A stretch of 64,000 nt of DNA, taken from NCBI GenBank assembly GCA_037951105.1, contig JBAMJV010002070.1:1-64000 (forward strand), in the 5' to 3' direction. Below, piece after piece: positions 56,701 through 64,000 of this stretch. Source of the DNA: Echinarachnius parma (Eukaryota; Echinodermata; Echinoidea; Clypeasteroida; Echinarachniidae). Position numbers and translations under genes: made by a program. The notes beneath the pieces are model-generated. The model was not told the DNA's origin. It made no database searches and saw nothing but the letters and a program-made list of their open reading frames with translations. Within the stretch, counting starts at the first letter, position 1; each line of letters starts with the position of its first letter.

Positions 56701-59700
56701 GATGGTGGTCTTCTATGTTTGTTTTACCAATCTCTTCAGGTTCTTATACATCTCATTTCAAGTGGTGTTTGTACGAAGAAATATTTGTAACTTCTTAATG
56801 ATTATATGTGATTTTGAAAATGCACAAACAGAATAATCAACAAACAAACGTACGCTCCATCAACTTACCACATTGTATTTGAGGTATAGTTGTCTTGTGT
56901 CTGTCACAGTTCATGGACACTGGTATATTGTGTAACTTCTCTCGGTCTCCTGTAGTGATAACAATATCAAAGATCTTCATTAATCATTTTAGTTTGAACA
57001 TTGTTCCTGTCTTATTCTTTCTCCAAATTGTATTGAAAATCAATTTCCATAAAAATTATGTTGATTGATTACATTTTGTTTTTAAAACCGGCATGTCAAA
57101 GAATGCTTGAGATAAAAAGTAAACGGGTCCTCACATAACCACTAGGAAACAAAAGTATGGTTGGTTGAAGAAGAGAAGGACGCTTTGTCACTTTTTTTAG
57201 ATAATCAATAGCACAAATTGACTTAATGCCCTTTTTATCTTTCACCGTACGATATCGGAATGAAAGATTACTGTATTACATCTAGATTAGTCACAAACAT
57301 ACTGCTTTCGCTTCCCTATATTTCTCTTTATGTCCATATATTTTGTATAGTAGTTTGTATTCTGTTATATAAAGTTACTATGCTATATATAGTCCATGGG
57401 CCCAGACCAGAATTTTCACTTGTCGGTACCATCTCAGGAAACTAATCCTAGTTATGATTTTTTAATTGGTGTATATACATAGATCATATTTTGATGTGAT
57501 AACCATTTCAGACTGGCAGCTTATTGGTAGTTTTCATCTATGGAATGTATGGTGGCATTATAGGGACATTTTGGCCAAAATGTTGCCAAAAAAAAGAATT
57601 GCAATTTTTTTTTTTTTTTTCTGTTTCCACATGGGGCCAGAATGAACTACAAACCACAAATACATGTCTGAAATGCTTTATTTATACCATCCAAGTAATC
57701 CATTATGTCATTCCTGAAGGCAGAATTTGTTTTATGGCAGAAAGGGGTGAACAATAGGGCCTATCAAAATCTTGCTGATTATAGTGATTTTCAGTACATG
57801 TACATTTTAATTTATAATATTGTCATACAAGTTCCCTGGGTAGTGCTACTGAACCGCAGTAGCCTACAACATGCACATGTTGTATGAGAAAAACATTTAT
57901 AAACATTTTACAAGTTTTTACCACGGCACAGCTATAGGCATTGCCCTTCCCCTACCCTAGTTCCAACAAGCGTCCAAAATGTGAAATGTATGGATAACAC
58001 AAATTTCACCACGCTACTATGGCATGTTTATGTACTTTGCTTTTTGTAGCCATGAATGTCCTTGTGACTGTGCCCCAACATTCACACCATGGATCAGTAG
58101 TCTAGTCTTCATCACTGTTATCAGCATCAGAGTCCTCGAGGTCTACAACCTCTTCCTCAACATCAGCGGGCTGGTTGCTGCAGGTTCACAACTTGCACAT
58201 GTCAGTGCACTTCAGGCTATTGGCAATGCACGTGCAGTCTGGCATAGAAGAGTTAATTGTGGTCAGAGTTCATTGAAGTTTGTGGTGTTGGTAGACGGCA
58301 CATACATGTCACACGGTGACCTCTTGCAGCTTCTGAAAGAGCCCGGTGGATACTTCCCATGAATGACCGAGGTGACTGAAGGCCCCTTGGTAGTTCTTAT
58401 CCGGCTTCATTTGCTTCAAGGTGCCCATCTTTCCCCGGTGTGCAAAGGCACTAACTGTATCACAACCACATACACTGCCTCCCATCGATCTAGCGAGCTT
58501 GTCAATGTCTAGGAACCGCGTGCGGGTTTGCGTATCTTGTCATGGAATGGTGCAGTTGGTGGATTTGTCTATAGGTGTTTCTTCTTTGTCATTGGCAACA
58601 TCAGGAGGAGCAACAGTAGCGGTCGACAAGCTGACAAACTGTGCTTGATCAGGAATCAGTGGATCCAGCCAGCTATTCTCCATGACATCCACCAAGGATT
58701 GGATGTCAGCCTCATCCCTCCGGATCCTAGGTAACTGCAGATCTGGATGGTTCAGCTACTTCGACCTACCATATCCCTGAGGTGCCCAAGGTACATTCTG
58801 CGGTACTCTGACGTCAGATAGTAAAGGGTGACAGCTCCTGGATTCAGGCTGAATCCTTTCGTTCCTCCAGGTGTCTGTGTGTCTTTGTTGACAGTCTCCT
58901 CGATCGTCTGATCCAGGGGAATCCGTCCGAATGGGTTCGTGGTACCGATCTGAACCGAGAAGCCACCTTCCATGAAGTGCGCATGTACCTTGGGGTGGTC
59001 GAGCGGCAGTCGGGACATCTGTATGTAGTATAGGGTAGGAATAAACCGCTTCTGTAATGTATGTAAATAATATGCGTATGACATCAGACTCCCCTTTGGC
59101 AAGCTAAACAATAGTAACTAGGTCCGGCAAGCTCCGGCAAACTTAGCTTGCCGGACCTAGTTACTATTGTTCAGCTTGCCAACGTCATACGCATATTATT
59201 TGCATGCATTACAGAAACGGTCTATTGGGCGTAATTTAACTTGTCTTAGACAAATCACCATGGAATCATCTCTCGGATGGATGCTAGGTGTAGTCCCCTA
59301 TATAACGGTCCTTTTCCAGTGAGAAGAAGAAGACAAGACTTATGACTCTCAAGAAGAAAAGAGGAAAACAGCTGCAATGCAGGCAAGAGCAATGAAGTTC
59401 TGCGCATGTCTATGATTTTTGCTACTAGTAGACAGCTTCACATGTATGACTTCATGGACAAGCATGGGTTCAGTGATATATTTCACCTACTCTGTTCAAG
59501 GAACCCGGCAATATGTGAAGTGGTAGGAAGACTGCTTTCCTCTTAGTGCCAAACCAAATTTGGCTGATGTTTGCCTTCGGATAGCAGAAAGAATAGCAGT
59601 GGTCCTTTTACAAAGGTGAAACATTTTAAGCAATTCCAAAGTATGGAACCGCTTTCTTCATGTATAGCAACAGTTATCTGGCACCCGCCAACATGATATC

Positions 59701-62700
59701 ACCTTGCCCAGGCTTGATGTGTAGTTAATACTAGAACTTCCATCAATGAATGACTATCCAGACTCTATACATGATGGAATACTTGGCTTGGGAATGTGCG
59801 CATTCTTATGAATGATGGCGTCAGGAGGTCGTTTGAAACAAAGGAGAAAAGCGTCCTCACTATAGGAGGCAGTAGCTTCAAGAGAGCCGACTCGTTGTTC
59901 AAAAACTTTTAAGCTCTCAAACTTCCCAGATCGGAATCCTTAAACTGGTCTGCTTTGGTGATGTACACATCCATTCTTGTGTTCAAGTGATAATGTTATC
60001 TGTTATCGCATTGGCAGGTTTTTTTTACCAGCAGTGTCGATATGTGCCGATTCTGGACTGTCCTCACCCACAGCTCTGAGAGATCAGTGAGACGTGCTTG
60101 TGACATCAGTGGCATTGGCATGAATAACTACTCTGTCGACTATGCGAACTACTCTGTTGTAGAATGTATAAAGTAAGACACTTGCAACAGCCTCTTCGTG
60201 CCTGTTGTGTAGATCAAAGCCAACAGGAACCTCTATAGCAGACCCCACTGTGAGAACAATACGCTTTTCTTTCTATCCACCACCAATGTGCAGATGGCTT
60301 TGACCAAACTAAGGTTCAAGCTGTCCATAATCTCACCACCTTTCACAGGGTAAGCTCTAAAGGTTTGTTTTGGTAGCTTGATATACTGGCGCTGCACGTT
60401 TCCCTGACTTCATAGACTTTTTGCTCATTTTGTATAGGGCACACCACTGTTCCTGTTCAGCAGACTTCGGGCTGGCATCATTGTACATGTATACATTGTA
60501 TGTTCATTCAAGGTGTATGATATCAGTACAGAAATTATTTCAGCAATAGATTTGCGTGCCATTTAATGACTACGTCAAATTCTTCACCTAATATGAGATG
60601 GCCATTGACATATGGCACACATTGAATTAACAACCACTGTCTTTATACAGTTCGGTTGTCATTGGCTTTGACTACAACCACTTTAATAATAATAATGAAA
60701 CATTTCTATCAAGCGCATAACACAGAAGCAAAATTGCATGTCTCTTTATCCCTGATGACACGATTCTGATCAGGTGTATGGTGTGGCATGGATGAATGGA
60801 GATGTACCATATAGAGGGAGCATACTTTTCAAATCTTTTTGTAGAGATGGCTCCCTATGGTGGGTTTTTTGTAGATGCTTTTCAAGTTTCATTTCATGTG
60901 GACTTCCAGCACCTAGTCCAACTATCAGGGGCGTTGATCCGTTTTTGATATTGGGGGGCGAAATTTGAAAATTTTCCCGAGTGACCACTGAGAGACCTAA
61001 AAGCTCAACATTGGCATGCCCAGAAGTTTTTTATGCGCTCATTGAAAGTGTCTTGATTGCTCAAAGACCTGATTTGGTTGGCACCCACATTTGGGGACAA
61101 TAATGGGGGTCCAGGGGGCGGAGCCCCCAGAAGCTTTTAGATTTCAGACATTTGCAACTCCTATTGTGGGTATAAAATTGTATAAAATAGTCGCAACGTA
61201 TTTTTAAAGGGCATAGCGAGGAAAGCTTGAGCCTTGCATGATATGGATCGACGCGATCCTGTATTACTACATAGAGCCATTGATATAGTCTAGGGCATTT
61301 GGCTCCCATGAAACTAAGCAAGGGCGTCAACAACTTCTCAAAACTGGAGGGGAGACATTCCGAGGAAGCGAAGCGACCGAGCGGGGGAGGGTGTCTTGGG
61401 TGTGGGAGTGGGTGTCCCCCTCCCACAGTAGGGAGCTTTTGTATTTTTGGGTGTGAGTTGTGCGATTTGGTGAACAACTGAGACAGAAATTTCACCTAAT
61501 ATGAAATATATTATATGGTATAGTATGGAACCAAACATACATAATGACAAAGGGATGGGGACAATCTTCACCACTTTCAAATGTGGGGGGACATGATAAT
61601 ATTCCAATATGATTTGCATTCAGCGCATATGGACTGAATTGACTGAAAGATATATTTCAGATTATTTTATTTTCTGTGACGGCGGGCTATCTATAGATGA
61701 GGGTTTAATTAACTTCGTTTGAGGTGTGCGTTTGAGAAATAACACTGCCCAACACATGTGAGTTCCCGCAACCCAAATGAAACTTGTAATTTGAGAAACT
61801 GTATGCGCGCGAAGCTGCAAAAAAGAGATTTACAGTCCTTTTAAAACTAGCAAACGGCTATTTTGAAGATAAATTATTGATAAATGTGTCTTTCCCCTCT
61901 TTGGCATTATATCACTTGATTTTTTTCTTCCTCATTTTTAGGATTAATGGGGGGGGGGGGGGCGAAATGATATGTTCGCCCCCAATATTTGCATTGGGGG
62001 GGGGGGGGCAGGGGAGGGGGGGCGGTCGCATGATCGACGCCCCTGCCAACTATAAGTTGTGTTTCTAGAACGGTCATATGAGACATTTATGTGGGCCAAT
62101 CTATAACATGAACCAACTTTCACGATATATCTCCTTTAGACCATGAATTAAAATTGCCCTCAAACGTTTCATGTAGGCCTACAGACACACCAAACTGCCT
62201 GGGGAGACCTCGATTATAATTATGTTTGTAGTACATTGATGAAAGGCTGGTCTTTTGAACACCCCCTTCCCTCCTCCCTGGTATCTCATTCACGGGATGA
62301 GCATTTTGTAATTTTTTTGATATATTTTGTATTATTTGATTATAGTAATTTAACCACATTTAAACAAATTATAACATTAACAACTCATATTCTTATGTAT
62401 TTCAATGTTTTTAATGCTAATGTGTTTTATTGTTTATTAATTTATATGCTTAGTTTCATTATATAATGCTCTTAATAGATATCTAAAATGGATATTGCAT
62501 GTTTAAAGATCGAAAAATAGTCTATTCTTCATTTTTAAGAATTTAGTTGTCTTTTATACATACGCGCTGTATACAAATTTCACGTCCGTATGTGATGTAT
62601 CACGTTGTAACGACGTGTGACGCATTACCCAAAGATGCAATGTGCTCAAATTTGGTATCAAACCATGCGCATGACTTTAGGAAAGTCCTCCATGAAACGA

Positions 62701-63662
62701 CAATCTGGAATCAGAAGTGCATTGTGGTGTAATTTTGCAAGATGTGTGACTGGGTATTCATGACCCCTAAGGCTTAAACACATGCTATTTACTGTAGTAT
62801 AGGTAAAATGGTAAAAATGCAAAATACATACACTAAGCTGCTCTTCTGGAACGGTTATCACATATTGAAATAATCATATAGTCCCTACCAATAACTTAGT
62901 AGCCCTAAAGTTTAGTTTCCTCAGATGGTACCAATATATGCCTGGGCCCATGGACTAATACATTACATGTAGTATGCTGAACCTTTCTTTTATTTTCGAT
63001 TTCTTACAGCGCATAGAGACATATGTGACATGCACGTTATAAATTATACTGTATATTACGTCACCTTGTCTGAAGAATTCTTCCGAGACCAGGTTCCCCC
63101 ACTTCTCCGTGATCTGCCACGGCCGACACGGATTGCAGATATCAGCACACTTCAGCCCAATCTGAGAGAAAGAGAAAAACAAACACAGGAACAATTATCA
63201 TCAATACTAAAATAGAAGGGTAACCACATAACAAAATATCAAAACAAATGTCTGTACACTTATCCCGATCAAGAGTAAATAAGAGAATAAAACCCGAATC
63301 TGGTGGCCCCAAACGAAGAAAAACATTAAAACAACTGGTTATGTACATACATTTGGTTGGCGGTTTGGCAAAGTAAAATTTTGCATTATGAAATTGTGGT
63401 GGGCCCTTGTCTGCAAGCAGTACTTTATAGTTTGAAACCATGGTTTACATAAACCATCTTTGTCAATATTCCAGCCTAATTGAAATTGAAAATTAAAATT
63501 ACGGGGGACCACCATGCACATTACAACACATGCCTATATGTTTTAGTACCAAAATTGAAAGTGAAAATTGAAATTGATGAGACAAATCCAAGAACTTACT
63601 TGTAGGATAAACTTCCTCCTCTCATAGTCTGTGAGGTTGATGTCTTTCCTATTTAGCTGCTT
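53784..63662 (-). CDS. PDE7A: PDE7-type 3',5'-cyclic nucleotide phosphodiesterase, 3' half, with a long C-terminal tail
   Basis: Minus-strand exons: 63600-63662, 63065-63161, 56869-56949, 54680-56392, 53784-54133. All junctions are GT-AG with matching phases. The catalytic-domain end is clear: YERRKFILQ, then [15 protein letters not shown] (metal-ligand Asp of the ADICNP motif), [30 protein letters not shown]. This matches PDE7A/PDE7B better than other PDEs I know. PDE7 hydrolyses cAMP. The N-terminal half, with the other HD motifs, lies beyond the right edge. After the domain come about 680 residues of low-complexity Ser/Pro/His-rich sequence that vertebrate PDE7 lacks, ending at two successive TGA codons. 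Whether it is PDE7A-, PDE7B- or pre-duplicate-like is undecided. Confidence 0.88.
54372..54552. mobile_element. Palindromic MITE in a PDE7 intron
   Basis: Ends GGGGGTGTTTTCTGAAAACG and CGTTTTCAGAATACACCCCC. The inner GTGACGTAGATATGACATA also pairs with its complement in the left arm, so nearly all 181 bp fold. Confidence 0.88.
56490..56690 (-). pseudogene. Two decayed copies of the acceptor end of the large PDE7 exon
   Basis: Plus-strand AGGAAGTGGGACCAGATATT then GAACAGGGGGTTCTACAAAA (56501-56540) parallels AGGAAGTGGGACCAATGGTT then GAACAGGGGTTCTACAACAA in the true exon (56341-56380), including the acceptor at its end. A third, weaker copy lies at about 56627-56690. Confidence 0.88.
58030..59111 (-). 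pseudogene. Decayed transposon-associated protein with GCDTVSAF motif
   Basis: Minus strand, in order: [46 protein letters not shown] (58752-59111); then [17 protein letters not shown] and [20 protein letters not shown] at about 58330-58500; then, after a frameshift, [17 protein letters not shown] and an acidic tail with [11 protein letters not shown] near 58100-58270. This order (GCDT-x-SAF, then a C-x-C...L-x-C-T-D-x-C tail) is one I recognise from large uncharacterised proteins repeated in marine invertebrate genomes. The function is unknown; a transposase-linked role is inferred from the TIRs. Several stops are present. Confidence 0.65.
59048..59220. repeat. Inverted duplication, about 85 bp arms
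   Basis: AATAATATGCGTATGAC and CCGGCAAGC...GCTTGCCGG arms meet near 59136. The left arm is the N-terminal coding end of the GCDT remnant, so part of the coding sequence has been inverted and joined head-on. Confidence 0.85.
59221..60917. other. Interior of the transposon relic
   Basis: No frame longer than about 70 codons with conserved content. Probably more decayed coding sequence of the same element. Confidence 0.35.
60926..62045. mobile_element. Non-autonomous hAT-like element with perfect 8 bp target duplication
   Basis: Ends CAGGGGCGTTGATC and GATCGACGCCCCTG. CCAACTAT is present exactly on both sides (60918-60925 and 62046-62053). The 1120 bp interior holds poly-G tracts and a copy of the G-rich repeat also seen at 13.9 and 14.2 kb. 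No transposase frame. Confidence 0.9.
61355..61475. repeat. Third copy of the G-rich interspersed repeat
   Basis: GAAGCGAAGCGACCGAGCGG then GGGAGGG, CCCCCTCCCACAGTAGGGAG and CTTTTGTATTTTTGG match 13885-13975 closely. Confidence 0.8.
62056..62911. other. Right-hand interior of the long-TIR relic
   Basis: Nothing recognised beyond the inner part of the right inverted repeat. Confidence 0.35.
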
Positions 63663-63876
63663 CTGTGGGGAAAGGAAGAAAGGCCATACAACGTTATTTA
63701 TAGTTCTATTTTTGTTATTTACCCACAAAAATATCAATTTTGATATGTTTTTTATAATGATTAAATATATAACTTCAGAGGGGTGTTGCATAAAGAGTTG
63801 TGATTAATCGCAAGTCTGAAAATGTGCCTACATTAAATGCGCAAATCTGATTGGCTCAAGTGTTCATTTTTTTTTT

Positions 63877-64000
63877 AAAGGGGACCACCAGGCAAAGAAC
63901 AACACATTATTATATGTTTTGGTACCGTTTTGTGATATCAAATAGATACCCAACATTTTGCAAAGGGTTGTGTAAATCATAAACAAAGCAATTATTTTCC
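63877..64000. mobile_element. TTAA-type MITE, family D copy 2, cut by the window edge
   Basis: TTTAAAGGGGACCACCAGGC begins a stretch that is almost identical to 14550-14675 and continues to the last base. Confidence 0.88.

Larger units (their letters stand above)
57392..62955. mobile_element. 5.6 kb long-TIR DNA transposon relic inside a PDE7 intron
   Basis: TA flanks; outer ends GTCCATGGGCCCAG at left and CTGGGCCCATGGAC at right. Inverted similarity continues inward for at least 120 bp (GGTACCATCT, GAGGAAACTAA or CAGGAAACTAA, then ATGTGATAACC). Between them lie minus-strand protein remnants at about 58030-59111 and a nested hAT-like element. Alternatively two related MITEs in opposite orientation happen to flank this region. 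Confidence 0.6.

Noticed and set aside
58024..58362. 112-codon plus-strand frame as a gene
   Set aside because: The minus strand in the same place encodes the Cys-rich tail of the GCDT family, which explains the open frame.

Overview
This is animal nuclear DNA. Exons are short and bounded by GT-AG introns, the background is AT-rich, and transposon relics and homopolymer tracts are dense. Gene content and repeat types suggest a marine invertebrate deuterostome, most likely an echinoderm such as a sea urchin. That assignment is inference, because nothing in the window names the species.

Layout. 1-3734 (minus): a non-LTR retrotransposon whose ORF1 and ORF2 are both uninterrupted; ORF2 runs off the left edge. 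4051-5217 (plus): an intronless Golgi carbohydrate sulfotransferase. 5.2-17.3 kb: gene-poor, with LINE relics, MITEs, tRNA-like heads, a long TAG microsatellite and a perfect 4 x 33 bp tandem repeat. 17543-18718 (plus): the large 3' exon of a vesicular inhibitory amino acid transporter (SLC32A1/VGAT). 18.7-25.4 kb: nested MITEs and a LINE relic carrying a TTAA-targeted insertion.

26-63.7 kb: three genes I could rebuild exon by exon with matching splice phases. ARMC1 is on the minus strand (CDS 31199 back to 26085, 276 aa). An MTFR1/2-type mitochondrial fission regulator is on the plus strand (CDS 35958-42079, 433 aa). The 3' half of a PDE7-type cyclic nucleotide phosphodiesterase is on the minus strand (63662 back to 53784, 5' end outside the window). 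ARMC1 and MTFR are head-to-head across a compact shared promoter near 33.0-33.2 kb; MTFR and PDE7 are tail-to-tail. As I recall, human 8q13 has ARMC1, MTFR1 and PDE7A adjacent in the same order and orientation, so this looks like an ancient microsyntenic block that includes two mitochondria-linked genes.

The most unusual signal is structural. Almost every exon of this block, and the SLC32A1 exon, has one or more decayed tandem copies of an exon edge (acceptor, donor or stop codon) lying in the adjacent intron or 3' UTR. All three genes of the block carry arrays in which the last coding codons, the stop and nearby 3' UTR are repeated. A 5.6 kb long-TIR transposon relic, containing a nested hAT element with a perfect 8 bp target duplication, sits in a PDE7 intron.
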